A DNA stretch of 7,785 nt from an uncultured Eubacteriales bacterium (GTDB lineage: Bacteria; Bacillota; Clostridia; UBA1381): assembly GCA_900556575.1 (NCBI GenBank), contig USPO01000065.1, positions 1 through 7,785 of the forward strand, written 5' to 3'. Position numbers and translations under genes: made by a program. Shown here one piece after another: positions 1 to 6,645 of this stretch (positions within the stretch are counted from its first letter, which is position 1; every line of letters begins with the position of its first letter). The notes beneath the pieces are model-generated. The model had not been told where the DNA came from. It ran no database searches and was given only the letters and a program-made list of their open reading frames with translations.

Positions 1-2375
1 TAGTTATTATAGAATGAACCATACTTAGGACCGAACATTCCCGCATAGTTATGCTTACCTTTTTCATGAGGTGTGTTATAATAAAGAGCCTTGGTAATCA
101 TACAATTTGACATTGTAATTTCTGAACCGTATACACGGAAGCCCATGTCTACATTCCAGTTCATCGTCAAATGGTCAAGAACCACTCTTTTATTTGAACC
201 CGATACCGATAACGGGTCTGACTGATATGTATCTCCTGCTTTTCTTACGTTACCGATTCTAATCTTAATATTACGAACAATTACATCCTCTATATTAGAG
301 AACGCAAATCCATAACCCTTTAACTGAATACCATCTCCCGGTGCCGTCTGACCGGCAATTGTAACATGTGAACCCTGGTCACCCTTTAAGGTCAAAGCAC
401 GTCCTACCGATGTTAAATCGATCGTTCCTCCGACATCAAATACAATTATACGGTTTCCCGTTGCTGTTTCCATACCGTATTTCAAACTTCCCGGACCGTC
501 TGCCGCAAGAGTTGTTACATGATATACATATCCGCCGGCTCCTCCTCTTGTTTGAGTACCGTAACCCTGTGCTCCCGGATATGCTTTTGCTGCCTGTCTC
601 GGCTGAATTGCTACAACATAATTAAATGTCTTTTTTTCCGCACCTGCCGTGACGGTTACAGCTACATTAACTTCTTTTTTACCCTCGCCCTTTTCAGGCT
701 GCTTCATTACAATACCTTCATTTGATATCCATTCTTCATCTCCGGATGAAATTGTAAACGATATTCCTTTTTCTGCAAATATATCCTTTGTTTCAGCCGA
801 AATAACACTTTCTCCAAGACTTACCGCTGTTGCATTGCTTTCGGATAAACCAAGCTTTTTAAGCTCTGCCTCTGTATATCTTATTTTCTCTGCATCGGTT
901 ACAGGCTCTGAATTTCTTACAACCGTAATTCCGAATGACTTAGATGCCGTTGCCTTTCCATACTTAACAGTTACGGTAACCTTTGCTGTCTTATTTTCCG
1001 AATCAAATGCCGGTCTGGTTACCTTTGCATTCATTCCGTCAATTGTTATAAGTGAAGTATCCTCCGATGACCATGTTATCTCTGCACCCGATTCAACAAT
1101 ATCCGTCTTTGAAGGAAGAACAAAGTCTCCGCTTACTGTCTTTTCCTCAGGCTCTAAGCTAAGTGCAATTCTGTTTGCCTTTGACTCATCAGACTCTTCA
1201 CCCGTGTTATTCTGTACCGAAACATTAAATTCTTTTCCGGTGCTTCCTATTGCAGCAGCATCTGATGGATATTCAATTCCGTACATTCCGGATATTTTTA
1301 CCTTAGCTGTTAAAATCACATTTTCATCCAAAGCTGTATGTGTAACCGGAATTTCTCCGTTTTCATTTATTTTATCTGTATCTATTACCGACTTATTTGA
1401 TGATTCCCAAATAAGTTTAGTACCGTTGTACTCTGTCGGAACAGTAATCTTATCCTCGTCTTTTGTTAAATAGTTTGAAATATCGATTGTGCTGTCTGCC
1501 TTAAAGCTTTCTGTTACGGCTTCAGCCTGTGGAAGTACATCGACCATCGAGAAATTATCGATATAGAATATATTTCCCGAACTCGCATCCGTAAAATCAA
1601 GTCTGAACATTGTAGGAACGGCTGCTTCCTTTAAGCACTTTTCACTTGATGCCTGCTGTGAAACCTTTATACCGTCAATATAATATGTCTGGCTTACAAT
1701 TTTATTATCTTCATTTACATCTGTAACCATCATTAATGTATGCCATTCGCTTACATTATACTTCGTTCCTGTTTTTTCATAGTATAAAGTGCCTTTTCCT
1801 TCATTATCACTCCATACCTGAATATTTCCGCCGTCAAGTCTGAAACCTCCGCCTATATTTTTATTACTCGTACCGTTGGCAAGAGTAAGATTAAAGCTTG
1901 ATGTTGATTCAGCTCTTATATCAAGAGATGTAACTATTTTTCTTGCACCGTACTCGTCATTTCCTATTGACACCGGTGCAAACTGCATTTTTTCCTTTGT
2001 TGCTGCGGCTTGATTAATTTTTAAAATCTTTCCGCTTCTTCCCGCTTCTTCACCGTTGACAACCTCAAACTTAACCTGGTCGGCTCCGACTTTTAAATAG
2101 TTTATTCCGTCCGAATAACTGCCAAGTTCTGAATTTTCAAAGCTTTTATCGATTATCATCGGATCATCGGACGCTGCAATATCCGCAATATTATCGTCTT
2201 CCGCAGCCTCTTCCGAATTTTCATCAGCTGCCGCTTCGCTTATCTCCGCAGCATCTGACATTTCGGCATTCTGTATTTTCGTGTCGCTGCCTTCTGCCAT
2301 GACGGGCGGAATTGTTCCGGACATCATACCCAAGGCAATCAACAATGCCAATGCCTTTTTCATCTTATTATTCAT
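1..2375 (-). CDS. Secreted multidomain polysaccharide lyase family 1 (pectate lyase-like) protein, 3' end outside window
   Basis: The frame is open for 791 codons from ATG at 2375 to the window edge, so the C-terminus is missing. The start is set by a strong GGAGGAGAGG site (2389-2380). Residues 1-27 are a signal peptide (MNNKMKK, hydrophobic core, cleavage after VMA). Residues 28-72 form an acidic Ala/Glu/Asp linker. Residues ~73-275 look like a concanavalin/LamG-type carbohydrate-binding sandwich ending in FYIDNFS. Residues ~283-387 and ~389-487 resemble the atrophied bacterial Ig-like domain (TKLIWESSNKSVI; AEITWSSDDTSLITI), and ~488-592 is a third, more diverged beta-rich module. From ~594 the PL1 parallel beta-helix begins: PGAQGYGTQTRGGAGGYVYHV, GPGSLKYGM, VFDVGGTIDL, APGDGIQLKGYGF, VIVRNIKIRIG, then VVLDHLTMNWNVD with D734, H735 and D743 in the vWiDH region. 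About 200 residues of the lyase domain are visible; the segment that normally carries the catalytic arginine would follow the edge. The family cleaves polygalacturonan by Ca2+-dependent beta-elimination outside the cell. Its place after the transporter genes fits pectin use. Family call is firm; exact substrate is inferred. Confidence 0.86.
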   Translation of the reverse strand, partial: MNNKMKKALALLIALGMMSGTIPPVMAEGSDTKIQNAEMSDAAEISEAAADENSEEAAEDDNIADIAASDDPMIIDKSFENSELGSYSDGINYLKVGADQVKFEVVNGEEAGRSGKILKINQAAATKEKMQFAPVSIGNDEYGARKIVTSLDIRAESTSSFNLTLANGTSNKNIGGGFRLDGGNIQVWSDNEGKGTLYYEKTGTKYNVSEWHTLMMVTDVNEDNKIVSQTYYIDGIKVSQQASSEKCLKEAAVPTMFRLDFTDASSGNIFYIDNFSMVDVLPQAEAVTESFKADSTIDISNYLTKDEDKITVPTEYNGTKLIWESSNKSVIDTDKINENGEIPVTHTALDENVILTAKVKISGMYGIEYPSDAAAIGSTGKEFNVSVQNNTGEESDESKANRIALSLEPEEKTVSGDFVLPSKTDIVESGAEITWSSEDTSLITIDGMNAKVTRPAFDSENKTAKVTVTVKYGKATASKSFGITVVRNSEPVTDAEKIRYTEAELKKLGLSESNATAVSLGESVISAETKDIFAEKGISFTISSGDEEWISNEGIVMKQPEKGEGKKEVNVAVTVTAGAEKKTFNYVVAIQPRQAAKAYPGAQGYGTQTRGGAGGYVYHVTTLAADGPGSLKYGMETATGNRIIVFDVGGTIDLTSVGRALTLKGDQGSHVTIAGQTAPGDGIQLKGYGFAFSNIEDVIVRNIKIRIGNVRKAGDTYQSDPLSVSGSNKRVVLDHLTMNWNVDMGFRVYGSEITMSNCMITKALYYNTPHEKGKHNYAGMFGPKYGSFYNN

Positions 2376-2430
2376 AAGACCTCTCCTCCATTTTATTTAT
2401 GTTAGCACCCATATACTGTTTTATCGTCCT

Positions 2431-2465
2431 ATACCCCGCACATGGTGATTAATTGTGCAGGGTAT
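2431..2465 (-). promoter_or_regulatory. 12-bp stem-loop in leader of lyase gene
   Basis: Arms 2465-2454 (ATACCCTGCACA, minus strand) and 2442-2431 (TGTGCGGGGTAT) pair over 12 positions around an 11-nt loop. The only non-Watson-Crick position is a U-G wobble in the minus-strand RNA, which would be a C-A mismatch in plus-strand RNA. This favours a structure acting in the lyase transcript. It ends about 55 nt before the lyase start codon and has no following U-tract, so it is not a normal terminator. It could be an RNA element, or a DNA operator with dyad symmetry. Role is inferred. Confidence 0.5.
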
Positions 2466-2483
2466 CCGAACTATTTCTATAAC

Positions 2484-2531
2484 CCAATGAAAGCCGGGGA
2501 ATATTTTTTAATTTTCTCCCGGCTCTCTTGG
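2484..2531 (-). terminator. Strong stem-loop just after the binding-protein gene (attenuator or 3' stabiliser)
   Basis: Seven nt after the binding-protein stop codon, minus-strand RNA can fold CCAAGAGAGCCGGG (2531-2518) against CCCGGCTTTCATTGG (2498-2484). This gives a 10-bp GC-rich stem with one G-U pair, a single bulged A, and 4 more base pairs, around an A-rich loop of about 19 nt. The sequence after the stem is GTTATAG, without a U-tract, so full intrinsic termination is doubtful. Such hairpins after solute-binding-protein genes commonly act as partial terminators or protect the upstream mRNA from 3' exonucleases; either fits here, where a lyase gene follows with no obvious promoter of its own. 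Confidence 0.45.
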
Positions 2532-2538
2532 AATTATG

Positions 2539-4407
2539 TTAGTTATCTTCGTTTAACTGTGACTGTGTTCTGTTGTAAACCTCAGTCTGAAGCTTTTCAA
2601 ACTTTTCAAGTCCTACTCTCTTCATATCGCTGATATACTTGTTCCAATCAGCATCATTATTAGGATCCATATTGCCTAAGAGGAATCGAGCCATATACTC
2701 ATCACGCTTTGTTGTAAGTGATGTCTGTACGTCTGTTAATGTATCCTGCTCATCCGAAGTATATCTCATCGGAACAGACTCTATATAGTAATAGTTTTCT
2801 GTTTCCATCTTCTTCATGAATTCATTATAAAGACCTTCAATCTGCTTACCTCTGTTTTCATAGAACAGCTTCGGATACTTAATGAATACCTGTGAGAACA
2901 TACCAAGCTTTTCATTTACCTTTGTACCCTTTGAGTTATCATTCTGATGATACCAGCCATCTGCTACAACCGGAACATATTCCACACCGTCCTGAAGCTC
3001 TCTTGAAGTCGGTGAGAATACAGTACCGTCAAAGGTTGCTCTGCCGTGATATGTCATATCCTCCTTTGTTACCTTCCAGTCATCCGGAACAACAAAGTCA
3101 TCTATCTTCTGCTTATCCTTGGCAGCCTTTTCTTCAGTTGTCTTTCCGTCAGCTACCTTCTTATCAATCTTTGCCTTTTCCTGATCCTTGTATTCATCAA
3201 CAGTTACAAGATTATAGCTTTCTCCTTCAACACCATATGTCGAATAAAGCTGACCCGACTTTGAAGCAAAGAAATCATAAAGGTCTAACATTCTGTCGAA
3301 CTTGCCTTCCTCCGAATCACACGAAGTCGAGAATGCCGGACCCCAGTTTGAATAGTCCGGGTCTTTCTTGAATACTGTACCTCTTGACAGATCATCTGTG
3401 AGCATATTTGAAGTATATGTCCACTTTCCGCCCTCTTTACCGTTTACATTTGTCTTTTTGGTAAATGTATCTGCATTGTATACATAATTGTATGTAATAA
3501 CGGCATTATCTGTTGCACAGCGCGAATAGAACTTATCCTTTTCAAGTGAAAGAATTTCGTTGTCTATTGCACCTATGTCATGAAGCTCCTTAATAAAGCT
3601 GTACATCTTTCTTGCCTGATCTGTTGTCATAGCATACGGAACAAAATTTCCGTCTCTGTCAACATATGAATATTCCGAAAGAATAAGCTCCGGCATTCCG
3701 AATGCTTGGAAGAATCCTGTCAATGAACTCTTCTTCTGTCCGTTTGATGAGATTATAATCTTATCGGGATACTTTTCCTTTATTGCCTTACAGAGTGTCA
3801 GGAAATCATCTGTTGTTTTCGGGAACTCCTTCATTCCGAGTTCCTTCAAAATCGGATCTACAATATCCGAACGATACAGCCAGCACATCTGTGCCTTTTC
3901 CTGTCTTACCGACGGAAGATAATAAAGCTTACCATCTGCCGATGCTGCAAGGTCATATACATTCTCTAAGTTTTCACCGAAAAGCTTTACATAGTTAGGA
4001 AGCTTCTGCTTTAAATCCTCTAAGCTGTCGGCAACCGGCATAAGCTGTTCGTCCTGTGCCCAGCTCTTGTAATTAGGCTCTTTACCTCCGGTTGTAATAT
4101 CCGGAGCATCGCCTGTAGCAAAATATGTATTAGTCTTTGTTTCCCAGTCTGTTCTCGGAATACGGTCGTAATCAAGATACATACTGAACTTATCCTTCAA
4201 CATATTGTCAAATTCATTATCATGTGTCTCCGGATACTTGGCATCATCCTGAACATACATATTGAATTTATATGCATATATCTTCTTGCCGTTCTCCATA
4301 TAGCTTACACCGGTATTTATATTACCGCAGCCCGATAAAACTGCTGCAGCCGATACGGCTGAAAGTGCAAGTGCTGTAGTAGTTATAATTTTCTTATTGA
4401 TGTTCAT
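2539..4407 (-). CDS. Lipoprotein solute-binding protein of a carbohydrate ABC transporter (LplA/YtcQ-type)
   Basis: This 622-residue protein is the extracellular sugar-capturing subunit of the importer encoded upstream. It begins with a lipoprotein signal: K5-K6, a hydrophobic stretch, and the lipobox LSGC at 24-27, so Cys27 should be lipidated and anchor it to the outer face of the membrane. The body has family 1 extracellular binding-protein features: DAPDITTGG, a KLPNYVKLFGENL-type segment, KLYYLPSVRQ, MCWLYRSDI, and a C-terminal MDPNNDADWNKYISDMKRVG stretch typical of the long LplA/YtcQ/LipO subgroup. It is longer than the usual ~500-560 residues, partly through a Lys/Glu/Asp-rich insert at about 404-440. 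The start is supported by GGAGG (4421-4417), nine nt upstream and just after the stop codon of the preceding permease gene, so the genes are co-transcribed. Database relatives are often named aldouronate-binding; here the nearby lyase suggests pectic oligosaccharides, which is inference. Confidence 0.9.
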   Translation of the reverse strand: MNINKKIITTTALALSAVSAAAVLSGCGNINTGVSYMENGKKIYAYKFNMYVQDDAKYPETHDNEFDNMLKDKFSMYLDYDRIPRTDWETKTNTYFATGDAPDITTGGKEPNYKSWAQDEQLMPVADSLEDLKQKLPNYVKLFGENLENVYDLAASADGKLYYLPSVRQEKAQMCWLYRSDIVDPILKELGMKEFPKTTDDFLTLCKAIKEKYPDKIIISSNGQKKSSLTGFFQAFGMPELILSEYSYVDRDGNFVPYAMTTDQARKMYSFIKELHDIGAIDNEILSLEKDKFYSRCATDNAVITYNYVYNADTFTKKTNVNGKEGGKWTYTSNMLTDDLSRGTVFKKDPDYSNWGPAFSTSCDSEEGKFDRMLDLYDFFASKSGQLYSTYGVEGESYNLVTVDEYKDQEKAKIDKKVADGKTTEEKAAKDKQKIDDFVVPDDWKVTKEDMTYHGRATFDGTVFSPTSRELQDGVEYVPVVADGWYHQNDNSKGTKVNEKLGMFSQVFIKYPKLFYENRGKQIEGLYNEFMKKMETENYYYIESVPMRYTSDEQDTLTDVQTSLTTKRDEYMARFLLGNMDPNNDADWNKYISDMKRVGLEKFEKLQTEVYNRTQSQLNEDN

Positions 4408-4422
4408 AGTACAATACCTCCA

Positions 4423-5325
4423 TTAACCCTTAACCGAGCCGACCATAACACCCTTAACGAAGTACTTCTGAATGAACGGATATACAATAAGCATAGGTAC
4501 AATTGAAACAAAAAGTGTTGCATACTTTACTGTTTCTGTATTTGTTGCACCGCCCAATGCATCCTGCATTGAAGTATCACCTAAGGCTGCAAGCTCTGCT
4601 GCCATCTGGTTTTGCATGATAATCTGTCTGATGATTAGCTGCAGCGGATACTTTGATGAATCCTTGATATAGAGCATTGCTGTGAACCATGAGTTCCACA
4701 TATATACCGCATAGAAAAGACCAACTGTTGCGATAGCTGCCTTCGCGAGCGGAAGCATAATCTTAAAGAATATTACGATTTCGTTAGCACCATCGATAAA
4801 TGCTGCCTCCTCAAGGTCAACCGGAATACCCTCAAAGAATGATCTCATAACAACGAGGTTATATGTAGTAACAACAACCGGAAGAATTAATGCCCACATT
4901 GTGTTCATTAAACCCAAGTACTTAACAACAAGGTAGTTCGGAACAATACCTGCCGAGAAGAACATTGTGAATACTACAAGCTTACCGAAGAAGCTCTTGA
5001 ACGGAACTCTTTCCTTCGCTCTTGAAAGCGGATATGCCATTGAGGTCGTGAAGAGAAGTGAAAGAACCGTATATAATACTGTGTATAATACCGAGTTAAA
5101 GAATGCTCTCGGAACTGTTCCTGCCTTAAATACAACCTTGTATGCACCAAGGTTTGTTCCTACCGGAAGTAATACTACCTTTCCGCTTTCATAAGCCTCT
5201 GAGCTTGAAAGCGAAACCGAAAGAATGTATATGATAGGATATAATGTTACAATTACCAAAAGGATAAGTGAAACATATATTACTATATCAAGTATTTTTG
5301 ATGAAAGCGAATTATCTTTTACCAT
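4423..5325 (-). CDS. lplC: Carbohydrate ABC transporter permease, LplC/YtcP (MalG-like)
   Basis: A 300-residue inner-membrane permease, one half of the translocation channel for the sugar bound by the downstream lipoprotein. About six hydrophobic helices are visible, starting with residues ~12-36 (IVIYVSLILLVIVTLYPIIY), then ~76-98, ~115-135, ~142-160, ~196-216 and ~268-285. The cytoplasmic EAA loop that docks to the ATPase is clear at 172-193 (EEAAFIDGANEIVIFFKIMLP), including the conserved Gly and LP. The ending KYFVKGVMVGSVKG is characteristic of this family, and the length matches it. The start is supported by GGGAGG (5339-5334). The gap from the preceding permease is 20 nt and the gap to the binding-protein gene is 15 nt, so it sits in the middle of an operon. 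No ATP-binding subunit is encoded in the window; relatives use a shared MsmX-type ATPase. The symbol denotes the family, not a proven orthologue. Confidence 0.92.
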   Translation of the reverse strand: MVKDNSLSSKILDIVIYVSLILLVIVTLYPIIYILSVSLSSSEAYESGKVVLLPVGTNLGAYKVVFKAGTVPRAFFNSVLYTVLYTVLSLLFTTSMAYPLSRAKERVPFKSFFGKLVVFTMFFSAGIVPNYLVVKYLGLMNTMWALILPVVVTTYNLVVMRSFFEGIPVDLEEAAFIDGANEIVIFFKIMLPLAKAAIATVGLFYAVYMWNSWFTAMLYIKDSSKYPLQLIIRQIIMQNQMAAELAALGDTSMQDALGGATNTETVKYATLFVSIVPMLIVYPFIQKYFVKGVMVGSVKG

Positions 5326-5345
5326 TTATGTTTCCTCCCTTCCTA

Positions 5346-6119
5346 TTACCACAAGCTTGTTTCGGTAAGCTTTCTTGAAACAAAGTTTGCACCGATAACA
5401 AGTAACAAGTTAATTATCGAGTTGAATAAGCCAACTGCTGTTGAGTAGTCAAATTCACCCTTTCCGATACCTAAGTTATAAACATATGTTGAAAGAATCT
5501 GTGACTTCTGATATGTTGTTTCTCTCTGAAGAAGAAGTGCCTTATCTGAACCGAGCGACATAATCTTACCAATCTGCATAACGAGAAGGATAACGATTGT
5601 CGGCTTGATTAACTGTACCGAAATGTACCACATCTTCTGAACTCTTGATGCACCATCAATTGTTGCAGCCTCATATAACTCCTGGTCAACACCCGAAAGA
5701 GCTGCGATATAAACGATAGCACTCCAGCCTATACTCTGCCATACTCCCGATGCTACATAAATTGTACGGAAGCAGCTTACTTCATCAAGGAATGAAATAC
5801 CCTGATCTATAATTCCAAGCTTTAAAAGGAACTGGTTTAAAAGACCTTCATTGGCAAAGTCTCCTGCAGATGCCTGTGTACCCTGTGATGAAAGGAACAA
5901 TGTAAGCATACCTGCAATAGCCGCAACCGATACAAAGTGCGGGAGATATGAAATAGTCTGTACAACCTTTTTAAATATTAACGACTGAAGCTCATTTATG
6001 AACAATGCAAGAATGATTGACAATGGGAACAGCCATATAATATTAAGTACTGATAATGCTATTGTGTTCCATACATAATTAAGCATATCAAATGTCCAAA
6101 GCCGAAGCTTGAAGCCCAA
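5346..6119 (-). CDS. lplB: C-terminal fragment of LplB-type permease (TM2-TM6 and EAA loop)
   Basis: This open frame carries most of the permease: helices at about 16-43, 54-77, 118-143, 166-190 and 228-247, the EAA loop ELYEAATIDGASRVQKMWYI at 148-167, and the family C-terminus RKLTETSLW. The frame can be opened from a TTG at 6119 or an ATG at 6086 (246 residues), but neither has a convincing ribosome binding site, which argues that it was originally read as a continuation of the upstream segment. The stop codon lies 20 nt before LplC. If translated by reinitiation near the upstream stop at 6061, it could give a split permease, although the first transmembrane helix would be on a separate chain. 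Confidence 0.6.
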   Translation of the reverse strand: MGFKLRLWTFDMLNYVWNTIALSVLNIIWLFPLSIILALFINELQSLIFKKVVQTISYLPHFVSVAAIAGMLTLFLSSQGTQASAGDFANEGLLNQFLLKLGIIDQGISFLDEVSCFRTIYVASGVWQSIGWSAIVYIAALSGVDQELYEAATIDGASRVQKMWYISVQLIKPTIVILLVMQIGKIMSLGSDKALLLQRETTYQKSQILSTYVYNLGIGKGEFDYSTAVGLFNSIINLLLVIGANFVSRKLTETSLW

Positions 6120-6328
6120 GGGCTGCCGAACACGCCTAATGTCGGCTTATAATCCTTAAAGGCAATAAGTAAACCGTAGATAGGCACGTAGTGGAAAATA
6201 ATGTAGTAAATAAGGCCCGGTAGCATAAGGAAGAACAAGAATTTATTTTTCTTTAACTTTCTCATTTCCTGTGCAAAAAAGCCCTGCTTCTTTGTTTCTG
6301 CTGCATTAGCTGCGTCAACAGTTCTCAT
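6059..6328 (-). CDS. lplB: N-terminal fragment of LplB-type permease (TM1)
   Basis: This 89-codon frame starts at ATG 6328, well supported by GGAGGG (6340-6335) six nt upstream and a strong promoter 36 nt upstream. It has a basic cytoplasmic lead (QEMRKLKKNK), the first transmembrane helix at about 30-48 (FLFFLMLPGLIYYIIFHYVP), and the family hallmark YVPIYGLLIAFKDYKPTLG followed by FGSPW. After SPW the reading frame drifts into non-family sequence and ends at TAG 6061-6059. As the first gene of the operon it shows that the intact permease start is preserved; only the junction with the rest is disturbed. Confidence 0.6.
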   Translation of the reverse strand: MRTVDAANAAETKKQGFFAQEMRKLKKNKFLFFLMLPGLIYYIIFHYVPIYGLLIAFKDYKPTLGVFGSPWASSFGFGHLICLIMYGTQ

Positions 6329-6363
6329 AGGAATCCCTCCATTTAATTATTATCATTGTTTAC

Positions 6364-6392
6364 ATTATACAACATGATTAAAGAAAAATCAA
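6364..6392 (-). promoter_or_regulatory. SigA-type promoter of the transporter operon
   Basis: On the minus strand, TTGATT (6392-6387) is followed by a 17-bp spacer and a perfect TATAAT (6369-6364). Predicted transcription start is about 6357, giving a leader of roughly 29 nt that contains GGAGGG before ATG 6328. The short leader leaves no room for a riboswitch, so control is likely at initiation, by a protein binding near the promoter. Confidence 0.85.
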
Positions 6393-6409
6393 GCTTATTT
6401 TGCTCTCAT

Positions 6410-6420
6410 GAACAAAGTTC
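6410..6420. repeat. Short inverted repeat GAAC-AAA-GTTC upstream of promoter
   Basis: A perfect 4-bp dyad with a 3-bp centre, whose near edge is 18 bp upstream of the -35 box. Its location suits an activator site, for example of an AraC-type regulator often linked to these transporters, but 4-bp arms can arise by chance in AT-rich DNA. No second copy was noticed nearby. Confidence 0.25.
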
Positions 6421-6511
6421 TCAATTTTACAGTTGTTTGTTTAATATTTTACTTAATTTTTGTTCTTTTTTTATCAACATTTGGGAAATATAGTTTTAAC
6501 CTTTTTGTTAC

Positions 6512-6555
6512 AAAAAATCCTCTACAAATAACTAAAACTAATTATCTGTAGAGGA
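6512..6555 (-). terminator. Intrinsic terminator of the upstream secreted-protein gene
   Basis: In minus-strand RNA, TCCTCTACAGATAA (6555-6542) pairs with TTATTTGTAGAGGA (6531-6518), a 14-bp stem with one G-U wobble and a 10-nt loop, followed by TTTTTT (6517-6512). The U-tract and wobble orientation fit termination of minus-strand transcription. It separates the upstream gene from the transporter operon. Confidence 0.93.
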
Positions 6556-6574
6556 CCTTGAATTATTTATTATG

Positions 6575-6608
6575 CCTAATTAAGGATTCTTTTTGCCGCT
6601 TAATTAAG
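6575..6608 (-). repeat. AT-rich stem-loop ahead of the terminator
   Basis: CTTAATTAAG (6608-6599, itself a perfect palindrome) and CTTAATTAGG (6584-6575) on the minus strand can pair over 10 positions with one U-G wobble and a 14-nt loop. It lies 37 nt past the stop codon of the upstream gene and 19 nt before the main terminator. There is no U-tract after it; it may simply add 3' mRNA structure. Confidence 0.4.
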
Positions 6609-6645
6609 ATATTTATTTTTTCCTATGTGTATTACAAATATTTTG

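Larger units (their letters stand above)
5346..6328 (-). pseudogene. lplB: Frameshifted LplB-type (MalF-like) carbohydrate ABC transporter permease
   Basis: Two overlapping frames together make one LplB-type permease, the partner of LplC in the channel. The N-terminal part (6328-6059) ends soon after the conserved YKPTLGVFGSPW, while the C-terminal part (open from 6119) continues in the -1 frame with WNTIALSVLNI through the EAA loop to the family ending TETSLW. The total length, 983 nt, is two more than a multiple of three. Restoring one lost base gives about 327 codons, close to the family's usual 310-325. Both short homopolymers in the overlap (GGG of CCTTGGGC, TTT of CATTTGA) could have lost one base. 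Even repaired, the stretch between SPW and WNT looks three to four residues short, so a small deletion is also possible. No canonical X-XXY-YYZ slippery heptamer is present, so programmed frameshifting is unlikely. It may be a real mutation or an assembly error; the sequence cannot decide. Confidence 0.75.
6329..6645. other. 317-bp AT-rich intergenic region between two transcription units
   Basis: No coding frame is credible here. From high to low coordinates it holds an AT-rich hairpin, the intrinsic terminator of the upstream gene, a long A/T-rich stretch (about 6420-6510) without clear structure, a short inverted repeat, and the promoter and ribosome binding site of the transporter operon. 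The A-rich minus strand upstream of the -35 box could favour RNA polymerase binding. Confidence 0.7.

Noticed and set aside
649..1473. Long plus-strand open frame of 274 codons
   Set aside because: It lies wholly antisense to the lyase gene, whose frame has recognisable domains. The translation is Ser/Phe/Val-rich without family motifs, as expected for the complement of a Glu/Lys/Asn-rich coding strand, and it lacks a good ribosome binding site.
2442..3371. Plus-strand open frames of 63 to 159 codons around the binding-protein gene
   Set aside because: They are antisense shadows of the lipoprotein gene and its 3' stem-loops; none has a plausible start signal or any recognisable motif.
6059..6119. 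Programmed -1 ribosomal frameshift in lplB
   Set aside because: No X-XXY-YYZ slippery heptamer and no obvious downstream pseudoknot is visible in the overlap, and frameshifting is not a known strategy for this permease family; mutation or sequence error is simpler.
6329..6363. Riboswitch or structured leader for the transporter operon
   Set aside because: The predicted leader is only about 29 nt and AT-rich with no stem, too short for any known riboswitch class.
6355..6370. Catabolite-response (cre) site overlapping the promoter, suggested by TGTAAACAATGATA
   Set aside because: It lacks the central CG and the dyad symmetry of the cre consensus, so the resemblance is not enough.
6575..6608. 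Duplicated TTAATTA blocks as a mobile-element end or attachment site
   Set aside because: There is no transposase, integrase or target duplication nearby, and the copies are explained by a simple AT-rich hairpin before the terminator.
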